Source of the DNA: CAG-1000 sp964345385
GTDB lineage: Bacteria; Bacillota_I; Bacilli_A; RF39; UBA660
NCBI GenBank assembly: GCA_964345385.1
Contig: CAYFQM010000025.1
Coordinates: forward strand, 1 to 9,041
Direction: 5' to 3'
Length of the DNA stretch: 9,041 nt
The notes beneath the pieces are model-generated. The model saw only the letters and a program-made list of their open reading frames with translations, did not search any database and was not told the DNA's origin. Shown here in pieces: positions 1 through 6,985 of this stretch. The first letter of the stretch is position 1. The number at the start of each line of letters is the position of its first letter. Both the position numbers and the translations under genes were made by a program.

Positions 1-1
1 T

Positions 2-64
2 GATGCAGATAAATTTAATGTTAGTTCTGATAAACCAGCAGGATTAAATTTTATAGTTAAATAA
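2..64 (+). CDS. C-terminal end of an unrecognised gene (partial)
   Basis: An open frame enters from the left edge and ends at TAA 62-64, giving about 20 residues ending in GLNFIVK. It is followed by a hairpin that could terminate it and then by the nusB promoter, which fits the end of a preceding transcription unit on the same strand. The fragment is too short to assign. In related bacteria an Asp23-like gene or other genes often precede nusB, but these residues do not let me choose. A real coding end is inferred only from the open frame, the stop and the spacing. Confidence 0.45.
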   Translation, partial: DADKFNVSSDKPAGLNFIVK

Positions 65-76
65 ATTTATATTAAA

Positions 77-106
77 ATAAAAGGGTATGTTAAAGTATCT
101 TTTTAT
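77..106 (+). terminator. Weak intrinsic terminator after the upstream gene
   Basis: Bases 77-88 can pair with 95-106 over 12 positions, three of them G-U wobbles, around a six-base loop, and the right arm contains a T run (100-104). It sits just after the TAA at 62-64 and overlaps the nusB promoter spacer. The wobbles and single G-C pair make it weak. It may end the upstream transcript or allow partial read-through. Confidence 0.4.
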
Positions 107-116
107 ATGGTATAAT
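87..116 (+). promoter_or_regulatory. Promoter of the nusB operon (extended -10)
   Basis: A perfect -10 box TATAAT lies at 111-116, preceded by TGG at 108-110, which makes an extended -10 (TGNTATAAT). The best -35 candidate is ATGTTA at 87-92 with an 18-base spacer, a poor match to TTGACA, so recognition probably relies on the TG extension. Transcription would start around 122-125, about 15 bases before the nusB start codon, leaving a very short leader. Confidence 0.7.
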
Positions 117-138
117 TTTAATAGATTTAGGAGTATAT

Positions 139-546
139 ATGAAACTTAATAGAACTCAAGCAAGAGAAAAAATAATGATAATTTTATATCAAATAGATTT
201 TTATATTAAAAATAATATGTCATATGATGTTGAAGAAGTTATAAAAGAAAATATAGAGATGGATAATAACTTTATTAAAGATATTGTATATGGTGTTTTT
301 GATAATATAAAGTCTATTGATAAAACAATTTCTAAATATTTAGAAAATTGGGATTTAGATAGATTGGGTAAAACTGATAAAGCAATACTAAGAATGGCAA
401 CGTATGAAATACTTTTTTTTGATACTCCCAATGTAGTAGCTATAAATGAAGCAGTGGAATTATCTAAAAAATATAGTGATGAAAAAGTAGTAAAACTAAT
501 AAATGCAGTATTAGATAAGATATTAGATGAGGATGTAAATGAATGA
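139..546 (+). CDS. nusB: Transcription antitermination factor NusB
   Basis: NusB binds boxA RNA together with NusE (ribosomal protein S10) to promote antitermination, mainly on rRNA operons. The 135-residue length is normal for the family. The N-terminal part carries the R..A...LYQ.D pattern of the first helices. The C-terminal half holds the family signature: DK.IS.YL..W.LDR, then D.AILR.A.YE.L, P..VAINEAVELSKKYSDE and INAVLDKI. The ATG at 139 is preceded by AGGAG at 129-133 and is the first start after the promoter. The gene ends in TGA at 544-546 and overlaps the xseA start by 8 bases, a sign of translational coupling. Identification is secure from the conserved motifs. Confidence 0.95.
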   Translation: MKLNRTQAREKIMIILYQIDFYIKNNMSYDVEEVIKENIEMDNNFIKDIVYGVFDNIKSIDKTISKYLENWDLDRLGKTDKAILRMATYEILFFDTPNVVAINEAVELSKKYSDEKVVKLINAVLDKILDEDVNE

Positions 547-1729
547 TAATTATATAAATGTAAGTGATATTAATAAAATAGTTAAATATGTAATTGATTC
601 TAATTATGAACTTCAAAATGTTTATATAAAGGGAGAAATTAGTAATTTTAAATCCCATACAAGCAAACATTTATATTTTTCACTTAAAGATGAGACTTCT
701 AAAATAGATGCGGTTATGTTTAGTTATAATGCACAAAAACTATCTTTTGTTCCTAAAGATGGAGATAGTGTTTTAGTAAGAGGAAGAATATCAGTATATG
801 AAGCTACTGGAAGATATCAAGTATATGTTGAAGAAATTAATCTTGATGGTTTAGGTAACCTTTATATATTATTTGAAGAATTAAAAAAGAAGTTATCTAA
901 AGAGGGTTTATTTGATGAAACTCATAAAAAACCTATACCAAAAATACCTAAAAAAGTAGGGGTAGTAACTGCTTCAACTGGTGCTGCTATTAAAGATATA
1001 ATATCTACTATTAATAATAGGTTTCCTTTAGTAGAAATATATGTATTTCCTACTTTAGTGCAAGGTGCATTAGCAAAAGATAATATTGTTAAAATGATAG
1101 AGTTAGCTCAAGGATATGAATTAGATACATTAATAGTAGGTCGTGGAGGAGGCTCTATAGAAGACTTATGGCCTTTTAATGAAGAAGTTGTAGCTAGAGC
1201 TATATATAATAGTAAGGTTCCTATAATATCAGCAGTTGGTCATGAAATAGACTATACTATATCAGATTTTGTAGCTGATTTAAGAAGTGTTACTCCAACA
1301 GCAGCAGCTACCGCAGCTGTACCTGATAAAGAAGAAATATTAAGTTATTTATTAAATGCAAGAAATAGAATAAATATTTCTCTTGTTAATAAAATAAATA
1401 ATTCTAATGAACTATTAAATAAATATAAATCTAATTATTTATTAAATAATCCTCAAAGGTTATATGAATCATATGAGCAAAATCTAGATTCATTAAATGA
1501 AAAATTATATATTTATATTAAGACAATATTAGATAAAAATATTAATTTACTTGATACTTTAAAAATAAAAGTTAATTTATTAAATCCAGATAATATATTA
1601 GCTAAAGGATATAGTATAATTTATAAAGATAAAAATATAATAAGTGATAGTAATTTAATAAAAGAAAGTGATATAATAGATATAGTATTTAATAAAGGAA
1701 CTGTTAAAGCAGAAGTGAAGGAGAAATAA
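539..1729 (+). CDS. xseA: Exodeoxyribonuclease VII large subunit
   Basis: This is the catalytic subunit of exonuclease VII, which with several small XseB subunits degrades single-stranded DNA from both ends into oligonucleotides. Residues 1-100 form the OB-fold (tRNA_anti-like) region, including GEISNFK and HLYFSLKD. The catalytic core holds GVVTASTGAA, GRGGGSIEDLWPFN and VGHE.DYTISDFVADLRSVTPTAAA. A charged, helical region follows and then the conserved end LAKGYSI. At 396 residues it is somewhat shorter than the roughly 440-450 of many homologs; the shortening appears to lie in the coiled-coil region that binds XseB. The ATG at 539 overlaps nusB and is served by GAGG at 529-532. The stop at 1727-1729 shares one base with the xseB start. 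Confidence 0.95.
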   Translation: MNDNYINVSDINKIVKYVIDSNYELQNVYIKGEISNFKSHTSKHLYFSLKDETSKIDAVMFSYNAQKLSFVPKDGDSVLVRGRISVYEATGRYQVYVEEINLDGLGNLYILFEELKKKLSKEGLFDETHKKPIPKIPKKVGVVTASTGAAIKDIISTINNRFPLVEIYVFPTLVQGALAKDNIVKMIELAQGYELDTLIVGRGGGSIEDLWPFNEEVVARAIYNSKVPIISAVGHEIDYTISDFVADLRSVTPTAAATAAVPDKEEILSYLLNARNRINISLVNKINNSNELLNKYKSNYLLNNPQRLYESYEQNLDSLNEKLYIYIKTILDKNINLLDTLKIKVNLLNPDNILAKGYSIIYKDKNIISDSNLIKESDIIDIVFNKGTVKAEVKEK

Positions 1730-1953
1730 TGAAAGAAGAAAAAACATTTGAAATAGCAATTAAAGAATTAGAAAAGATTATTCAAGAATTAGAAAGTGGT
1801 AATGTTGATTTAGATAAATCTATTAATAAATATAAAGAAGCTATGAAACTAATAGAGTATTGTGAAAATAAATTAAATAAAGCTAATGAAGCTGTAACTA
1901 AAATAGTGGGGGAAAAAGGAAAAATAGAAGATTTTAAATTAGAAGAAGAATAA
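1729..1953 (+). CDS. xseB: Exodeoxyribonuclease VII small subunit
   Basis: This is the small helical-hairpin subunit that coats the coiled coil of XseA and is needed for exonuclease VII activity. The 74-residue protein has the family pattern FE.A..ELE.I...LE.G...L..S...Y.....L...C...L..A from residue 7 onward, ending in an acidic tail. The start ATG at 1729 shares one base with the xseA TAA stop (TAATG), with AAGGAG at 1718-1723 inside xseA as ribosome binding site, so the two subunits are translationally coupled. Length and position directly after xseA are typical. In Bacillus-type operons the next genes are isoprenoid genes; here lepB follows after 23 bases. Confidence 0.93.
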   Translation: MKEEKTFEIAIKELEKIIQELESGNVDLDKSINKYKEAMKLIEYCENKLNKANEAVTKIVGEKGKIEDFKLEEE

Positions 1954-1976
1954 AAGAATAATAGGAGTGGTTATTT

Positions 1977-2555
1977 ATGGATTTGCGAGAAATCACTGAA
2001 TTCTTAAAAGATAAATTTTCAGACGAATGGAGATATAAATTTATTTGCTCNNNNNNNNNNGTCGGAATATTAATATTTGTATTTATGTTTATAGCAGCAT
2101 TTCAACCAATTGCTGGTAATTCTATGAGCCCTACAGTTAAAGATTCGCAAATAAGTGTGGTATCTAGAAGCAATTATTTATTTAAGGATGTTGAAAGAGG
2201 AGATGTTGTTACATTTAATATAGATGGAAGAAATTATGTTAAAAGAGTAATAGCTCTTCCTGGTGAAACAGTTCATTATTTAAATGGATATTTATATATA
2301 AATAATGAAGCATATAAAGAAAGTTATTTACCTGAAGGTGCATTTACTAGTAATTTTATGTTTATTGATATTTGTAAAAAAGAAGATTGTCCTAATGGAG
2401 TAATTCCAGAAGACAAGTATTTTGTGATGGGAGATAACCGAATAGATTCTTTAGATAGTAGAGATCCTAGTATTGGATTAGTAGATAAAATAGAAATAAA
2501 AGGAAGATTAATATTTACTATATGGCCAATTAATGAAATAGGTAGAATAAATTAA
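1977..2555 (+). CDS. lepB: Signal peptidase I (contains a 10-N assembly gap)
   Basis: This membrane serine peptidase cleaves signal peptides from exported proteins using a Ser-Lys dyad. A cytoplasmic N-terminus of about 22 residues precedes one membrane helix (about 23-43). Box B, NSMSPT, carries the likely nucleophile Ser49. Box D, YVKRVIALPGE, carries the likely general base Lys89. Box E is GDNRIDSLDSRD at 152-163. The 192-residue length and single helix resemble Gram-positive enzymes of the SipS type. Bases 2051-2060 are N, hiding parts of residues 24-28 at the start of the helix; the frame is kept on both sides, so ten bases looks close to the true size. An insert with CKKEDC (Cys133 and Cys138) before box E could form an outer-surface disulfide. 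AGGAG at 1962-1966 is the ribosome binding site. This is the last gene of the nusB operon. Confidence 0.92.
   Translation: MDLREITEFLKDKFSDEWRYKFICXXXXVGILIFVFMFIAAFQPIAGNSMSPTVKDSQISVVSRSNYLFKDVERGDVVTFNIDGRNYVKRVIALPGETVHYLNGYLYINNEAYKESYLPEGAFTSNFMFIDICKKEDCPNGVIPEDKYFVMGDNRIDSLDSRDPSIGLVDKIEIKGRLIFTIWPINEIGRIN
2051..2060. other. Assembly gap of 10 N inside lepB
   Basis: Ten undetermined bases interrupt lepB at the start of its membrane helix. The reading frame matches on both sides, and unlike the larger gap downstream there is no duplicated flanking sequence. This looks like a small scaffolding gap and not a gene break. Confidence 0.95.
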
Positions 2556-2562
2556 TTTAATA

Positions 2563-2597
2563 AATTAAAAGAAAAATATTGTGCTTTTCTTTTAATT
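2563..2597 (+). terminator. Hairpin terminator of the nusB-xseA-xseB-lepB operon
   Basis: Bases 2563-2575 and 2585-2597 form a perfect 13-bp inverted repeat with a 9-base loop, starting 8 bases after the lepB stop. The left arm is A-rich and the right arm T-rich (TTTTCTTTT), so the right arm itself serves as the U tract. Only one G-C pair is present, which makes it a weak stem. Its loop and right arm overlap the -35 region of the next promoter. Confidence 0.65.
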
Positions 2598-2607
2598 ATG
2601 GTATATT
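2579..2607 (+). promoter_or_regulatory. Promoter of the vWA surface-protein gene
   Basis: The -35 box TTGTGC (2579-2584) and -10 box TATATT (2602-2607) are separated by 17 bases. TGG at 2599-2601 gives an extended -10, as at the nusB promoter. The -35 box lies inside the loop of the preceding terminator. Transcription would start around 2613-2616, leaving a leader of about 45 bases. Confidence 0.6.
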
Positions 2608-2615
2608 ATAGCTAA

Positions 2616-2636
2616 TTTTAGACGTTTGTTCTAAAA
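2616..2636 (+). promoter_or_regulatory. Dyad in the leader of the vWA gene (possible operator)
   Basis: TTTTAGA (2616-2622) and TCTAAAA (2630-2636) form a perfect 7-bp inverted repeat around a 7-base loop. It begins at about the expected transcription start and ends before the strong ribosome binding site. The position suits a repressor operator or a leader hairpin. There is no second copy or known consensus to support either reading. Confidence 0.3.
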
Positions 2637-2660
2637 AAAATTAAGGGAGGTGTCTTATTA

Positions 2661-5600
2661 ATGTTTAATAAGAAAAGGTTTATTGTTTTTATAGCCTTCA
2701 TCATTCTTTTATTTTTCTTAATGACTTTTGGTCAAGGAAGAGGAAGAGGAAGCTTAGAGGCAACACGAAACGTTTTATTTACTGATAGTATTGGTAATGT
2801 AACTATTAGTGATCAAAATGTTGTAGTGGGTACAAGTGCTATTGTACCAAAAGATCCTTATCACTATAATTATATTTTTAGGGGTTGGTATCTTTATAAA
2901 AACAGAGACATTAAGGTTGAAGACTTCAGTAACATTTTAGAAGACCTACATGTAATAGCACTTTATGATGATGATTTTAATCATAATAACATACCAGATG
3001 ATGAGGAAGCTCATTATACAGTAAGGTTTATTACGGATGGTAATGGCACATTAAGAGGTAAGAGTGTTTATAGAAATGTTCTTACTGGTTTAACTTGGGC
3101 TGAAGCCGGAATTACAGTTCCAAGAACTATTGCAAACAGTGAATTTAGATACACTGGTTGGGATAAAACATTTGAAACTGTTGTTGAAAGAGATATGACT
3201 TATACAGCATTATTTGCAAAAACTAATGCAAGCTATACAGTTAAACATCATTTACAAAATTTAGATAAAACAGATGAGTATGAGTTAGATACAGTAGAGA
3301 CTCTAAGTGGAGTAATAGGAGAAAGTACAAACGCACAAATCAAACCATATAATGGATTTCATTTAAGAGAAGAAATTGTGCAAAAAACAATCAATAGTGA
3401 TGATAGCACTGTTATTGATATATATTATGATAGAAATAATTATAATATAGAAATAAAGCCAGAAGATGGAAATATTCAAGGAGAAGATCCAACAGGAAAT
3501 TATCCATATGGAAATGAAATTACATTACCAATAGCAAAGAAAAGTTATACATTAACTTACGAAGAAAATACTTCAGTAGATCAAAAACAAGATTCAGTTA
3601 CAGAAGAAGCTGAGTTATTAGGTTATTGTAAAAATGCTAATGTATGTTCACCAGCTGATTATATTCCAGCAGGTACAAAAGTAGTAGTTGATGATGATGC
3701 TAAGTATTTTGCAATATGGGGAACAACAGAAGAAATAACAATAGTAGCTGGAAATGGATATCAAACTGAAAGTACAGTTTATACATTTAAGAATTGGTTA
3801 AATAATGAAAATGTATATACTGATAGTACAATTAAATTATCAAAAGATGAAACATTTACAGCAATTTATACTGATAGTGTAAGAAAGTATAAATATACAG
3901 TTAACACTTATATAAATGAATCATTAGAATCTTCAAATAAATATGAAGCTGATTTTAATAGTATAGTAGAAGCATCTAATCATGAAAGTGCACCACTTCA
4001 TTGTAGGTTAGATCATGTATCACCAAATTCAATTACAATTTCAGAAAACGAAAGTGCAAACTTAATTGAAATATATTANNNNNNNNNNNNNNNNNNNNNN
4101 NNNNNNNNNNNNNNNNNNNNNNNNNNNNNNNNNNNNNNNNNNNNNNNNNNNNNNNNNNNNNNNNNNNNNNNNNNNNNNCAAATTCAATTACAATTTCAGA
4201 AAACGAAAGTGCAAACTTAATTGAAATATATTATGTAAAAACAAACCCTAATATTTCAGTATCTGTAACAAATGATGCAACAGATCCATCTAAGTATGGA
4301 GATGAAGTAACATATACTATTACAGCAAATAATACTGGTGATGAAAAAGGATTTGTTAAATTGACTGACCCATTATTAATGGCAGCAATAAAAGCAGGTA
4401 AAATTAAAGTAGTTAGTGATCAATATGAAGTATTAACTAGTGATGGATATTTATTAGAAGTTGAAGCAGGAGGAGCTCAAACTATAACATTAAAAGTTAA
4501 AGTAATTGCTCAAGCTGGAGATAAAATAGATAGCAAAATTAACCATACTACATATAATGGTAATCCTACAGATTCAACAACAGAAAAAATAGCAGATGGG
4601 CAAGTAGCACCACCTGTTGTAGCTGTAGAGAAAAATATTACAATTACTCAATTTACTGAAGAAATAGTAGGAACTAATATTGCAGTAGTTTTAGACCATT
4701 CAGCAAGTATGGATGGACAAAAAATGAAGAATGCTAAAGCCGCAACAAATAGTTTCATTGATAATGTATTTACTCAAGATTATAGTGGTTCATCAACTAT
4801 AACAGTAATAGAGTTTGGAACTTGTAAGCGAGTTGGATTATCTGGTGTTTGTTTAAAACAAGGAATATACGCAAAAAGATTAGGAAGTGCATCTAATTAT
4901 CAAGAAGCACAAACATTAAAATCTAAAGTTAATGCTATAGAAAATAAAGTTTATAGTAGTGGAACTCCATATTATATTGGTCTTAAGGAAGCTTATAACA
5001 CTTTAACTGAACTTGCACGTAATAATGGAAATGCTAGTGCATTAATATTCTTAAGTGATGGAAAACCTACACAAGATGATGAAGCATTAAGAAATAACTA
5101 CATTTCAGATTTAAGTGGTATGGGAACTATTAAATATTCTATAGGATATGATGTTAAAAAAGATAGTACTGCACATCAAGTATTAAATCAAGTAAGTGGA
5201 GATCCAAAAAGAACATACTTATCTGGAATAGGTGATTTAATAGCAGTATTTGATGATATTAATAAAAAATTACAATCTTCATCTACACCAACTTGGACAT
5301 CAAAAGGTGTTGCACAAATAAGTTCTAATATTATGGTTGATGCTGATCATCCAATTACAATTACAATTACTATTAATGGTGATGAAGCAACTGCACATGA
5401 GTATTACTCAATTGAAGCTGCAATAGACAGTGGAGAAATTATAAAAGTTGGAGATATATATAAAGTTAATGCAACTAAGTTTGAGAAATCATCTACTATA
5501 GCAGTGTCATATTATATAAATTCAGAGGCTGGTAATGGTAATAAGAGTACTATGGGTAGTTTATCTACTAGAATGACATTAGGGCCAGCTGTAGATGGTT

Positions 5601-5947
5601 CACCAGAAAAATCTATTTTTGCAACAGATAATGTAGAGCAAAAAGAAACTTCAGTAACTTCACCTGCAGTAGATACACTAAATGATAAGTCTGAGGATAA
5701 TAGTTTTGAGAATGAAACTTTATTAGAGGATGAAGAAACTCCAGTAGTAGATATACAAGTAGAAAATTCTGAAACTGAAACTTCTGAAGAAGTTGAGGAA
5801 ACATCTAAAGAAAATCCTTCAAATAAAGATAAAAAAGATTCTAAACCATCAGTTAAACCTAATGAAGAAGAATTAATCAAAGAAGAAAAGAAAACAGAAG
5901 AAACATTACTAGATGAAGAAACTGATGCTGAGGCATTAAGCGAATAA
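2661..5947 (+). CDS. Large exported multidomain protein with von Willebrand A domain; one gene split by an assembly gap
   Basis: As given, the frame breaks at a 100-N run (4079-4178). Removing 155 bases (the Ns plus one of two flanking 55-bp copies) gives one frame of 1043 residues; numbering below uses that version. A hydrophobic segment at 7-23 is a signal peptide (possible cleavage after TFG, 22-24) or an anchor. InlB-B-like beta modules follow at about 36-103, 119-188 and 360-408. A Ca-loop-like motif (D105, N107, N109, I111, D113, E116) lies between the first two. Related modules start YTVKHHL (192) and YKYTVNT (410), and both end in IYY. About 478-590 resembles DUF11. The vWA domain (about 620-800) has a complete MIDAS: D627.S629.S631, T717, D748. 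A beta-rich region and a very acidic Glu-rich tail (about 936-1043) end the protein. There is no LPXTG motif and no C-terminal helix. AGGGAGGTG at 2644-2652 is a strong ribosome binding site. A cell-surface adhesion or matrix-binding role is inferred from the domains. Confidence 0.8.
4024..4078 (+). repeat. Left copy of a 55-bp direct repeat flanking the gap
   Basis: These 55 bases run up to the first N and are identical, base for base, to 4179-4233 directly after the Ns. They encode PNSITISENESANLIEIY in the frame of the upstream part. Exact identity ending precisely at the gap points to a contig-end overlap, with an unresolved tandem repeat as the alternative. Confidence 0.95.
4079..4178. 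other. Assembly gap of 100 N inside the vWA gene
   Basis: Exactly 100 undetermined bases, the customary placeholder for a gap of unknown size. Taken literally it shifts the reading frame and produces a false stop at 4218-4220 and a false second gene start at 4361. Confidence 0.97.
4179..4233 (+). repeat. Right copy of the 55-bp direct repeat flanking the gap
   Basis: Identical to 4024-4078. After this copy the sequence continues as TATGTAAAAACA, which completes the IYY module ending when joined to the left copy and stays open through to 5947. Confidence 0.95.
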
Positions 5948-5950
5948 CAT

Positions 5951-5986
5951 AAAAAGTAAATAGCCTCATATGGTTATTTACTTTTT
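5951..5986 (+). terminator. Strong intrinsic terminator after the vWA gene
   Basis: Bases 5951-5965 pair with 5972-5986 over 15 positions (one G-U wobble) around a TCATAT loop, and the stem closes in an A5/T5 tract. It begins 4 bases after the stop codon and marks the end of the vWA transcript. Confidence 0.85.
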
Positions 5987-6018
5987 ATTAAACTTTGAAA
6001 AAGAATTAAGAGGTGTTT

Positions 6019-6480
6019 ATGGCATATATAAAATATAAAGAAATTACTAAGTATTTTAACTTTAGAAGAGTTATTGATAAATCTATTTTACCTGATTATG
6101 TTACTGATTATGTATTTGATGATGAAGTAATATTAACTGCATATAAAACAAGTACTGATCATGGTATATTTACAGATAAAAAGATAGTGTTATTTGATAA
6201 TTATAGTTTTTTTAGATTAAAAAAGATAATATATATCGTACCATATAAATCAATATCTACTTTATCAATTATGTTTTGTCGTAATTATGCAGAGCTTACA
6301 TTATATATGGATTCTGGTTATCCAGTAAGACTTAAATTTGTAAATATGGATGCTATTGATAAAAGAAGATTAAGATATATATTTAGTTTCATTTCAAAAA
6401 CAGTTAATAGTCAAAAACCTAATAAAGAAGAGCGTGATAGATTAGTAAATGATGATATATCATTTGAAAGAAAGGAGTAA
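6019..6480 (+). CDS. Bacterial PH-domain-like protein (bPH_1/YvbH type, tentative)
   Basis: This 153-residue protein has no membrane helix or signal peptide and is probably cytoplasmic or membrane-peripheral. Near residues 45-58 it has HGIFTDKKIVLFDN and then a YIVPYKSISTLSI stretch followed by AELTLYMDSG. This resembles the strand order of bacterial pleckstrin-homology proteins of the YvbH family, where FTNKR..L.D, IPYKSI and a later ..L.I...G are conserved. The assignment is by pattern only. A GTG at 6013 is also in frame, but it lies inside the ribosome binding site AAGAGGTG (6008-6015), so the ATG at 6019 is chosen. No convincing promoter is visible between the preceding terminator and the start, so it may depend on read-through or an unusual promoter. 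The next gene's ribosome binding site overlaps its end. Confidence 0.6.
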   Translation: MAYIKYKEITKYFNFRRVIDKSILPDYVTDYVFDDEVILTAYKTSTDHGIFTDKKIVLFDNYSFFRLKKIIYIVPYKSISTLSIMFCRNYAELTLYMDSGYPVRLKFVNMDAIDKRRLRYIFSFISKTVNSQKPNKEERDRLVNDDISFERKE

Positions 6481-6482
6481 TT

Positions 6483-6908
6483 ATGGAAAAGAAAGTTTCA
6501 AAAACTAAGGCTACTAAAACAAAAGTTACTAAGACAAAAACTGAAAAAGTTTCTAAAGAAAAAGATTTAGAAATGACTAAGAAAGAATATGAAGAAAAGT
6601 TAGCTAAAATTGAAAAAGAAGAAAAAGCAAAAGAAAAGAAAGAAACAATTAATAAAATAATTAATGTTATCTTATGGATTGTTCTTATATGCTGGATGCT
6701 TATTTGTTTAACAGATTTTTTCAAAACAACTAATAAAAAAGATCCAATCTTTTGTATAAAGAAAAAAACAGTTTCATATGATGATGGTGAAGTTCATTCA
6801 TGTTTAGGTCTTGGTTATAAAATTTATAATTATCAAAGAAGTTCATTTAAAGGTATCGAATATGGCCCATTCTGGAGTAAAGATAGAAGTAATGAAATAG
6901 ATGAATAA
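6483..6908 (+). CDS. Single-pass membrane protein with Lys-rich cytoplasmic arm and two-Cys outer domain (copy A)
   Basis: I do not recognise a named family. The 141-residue protein starts with a Lys/Thr-rich repetitive segment (residues 4-27, KTKATKTKVTKTK-like), followed by a Lys/Glu helix to about residue 55, probably a coiled coil. One membrane helix spans about 58-80, and a compact domain of about 60 residues has Cys91 and Cys107. By the positive-inside rule the Lys arm is cytoplasmic and the Cys domain outside, so the cysteines could form a disulfide. The C-terminal 80 residues align without gaps to the gene at 6986-7240. AAAGGAG at 6471-6477 overlaps the end of the PH-like gene, and only two bases separate the genes, so they are likely co-translated. 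A strong terminator follows. Function is unknown. Confidence 0.8.
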   Translation: MEKKVSKTKATKTKVTKTKTEKVSKEKDLEMTKKEYEEKLAKIEKEEKAKEKKETINKIINVILWIVLICWMLICLTDFFKTTNKKDPIFCIKKKTVSYDDGEVHSCLGLGYKIYNYQRSSFKGIEYGPFWSKDRSNEIDE

Positions 6909-6911
6909 GAT

Positions 6912-6942
6912 AAAAATGCAAGGAAAACCTTGCATTTTTTTT
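6912..6942 (+). terminator. Strong intrinsic terminator after membrane protein copy A
   Basis: A perfect 12-bp stem (6912-6923 with 6928-6939) with an AAAA loop and a GGTTTTCC-like core; the T run continues to 6942. It lies just after the stop at 6906-6908 and separates the two paralogous membrane-protein genes into different transcripts. Confidence 0.92.
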
Positions 6943-6959
6943 GTGTTTTATGATAATAT

Positions 6960-6965
6960 TATAAT
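6960..6965 (+). promoter_or_regulatory. Possible -10 box for membrane protein copy B
   Basis: TATAAT at 6960-6965 lies 20 bases before the start codon at 6986. The best upstream partner is TTTTTG at 6938-6943 (16-base spacer), within the T run of the terminator, so the -35 match is poor. GATAAT at 6952-6957 with a TTGCAT -35 box at 6930-6935 is an alternative. A separate promoter is expected because a strong terminator precedes this gene. Confidence 0.4.
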
Positions 6966-6985
6966 TAGTATAGAAAGGAATTATT

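Noticed and set aside
464..670. Minus-strand open frame over the nusB/xseA junction
   Set aside because: It lies opposite two secure genes and has a low-complexity Ile/Tyr/His composition.
4179..4220. Coding end QIQLQFQKTKVQT after the gap in the upstream frame
   Set aside because: This is the second copy of the 55-bp repeat read out of frame because the 100-N placeholder has an arbitrary length; the stop at 4218-4220 is false.
4024..4233. CRISPR-like or transposon direct repeats
   Set aside because: There are only two copies, they abut an assembly gap exactly and are coding; no leader, spacers, terminal inverted repeats or transposase are present.
5353..5372. Simple AATTAC repeat in the vWA gene
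   Set aside because: It encodes alternating Ile-Thr of a beta strand, in frame and in a coding context; it looks structural and not like a mobile or regulatory repeat.
5512..5880. Minus-strand open frame of 122 codons
   Set aside because: Shadow of the acidic tail of the vWA gene; Ser/Val-rich composition mirrors GAA/ACT codons on the other strand, and there is no ribosome binding site.
4361..5947. A separate gene starting at ATG 4361
   Set aside because: There is no ribosome binding site before 4361, the frame is open upstream to the gap, and it begins inside a DUF11-like domain. It is the downstream part of the gene starting at 2661.
6013..6018. GTG start for the PH-like gene
   Set aside because: The GTG is part of the ribosome binding site AAGAGGTG serving the ATG at 6019.
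6419..6724. Minus-strand open frame of 101 codons
   Set aside because: It lies opposite the Lys-rich arm of the membrane protein at 6483; its Phe/Val-rich content is the complement of Lys codons.
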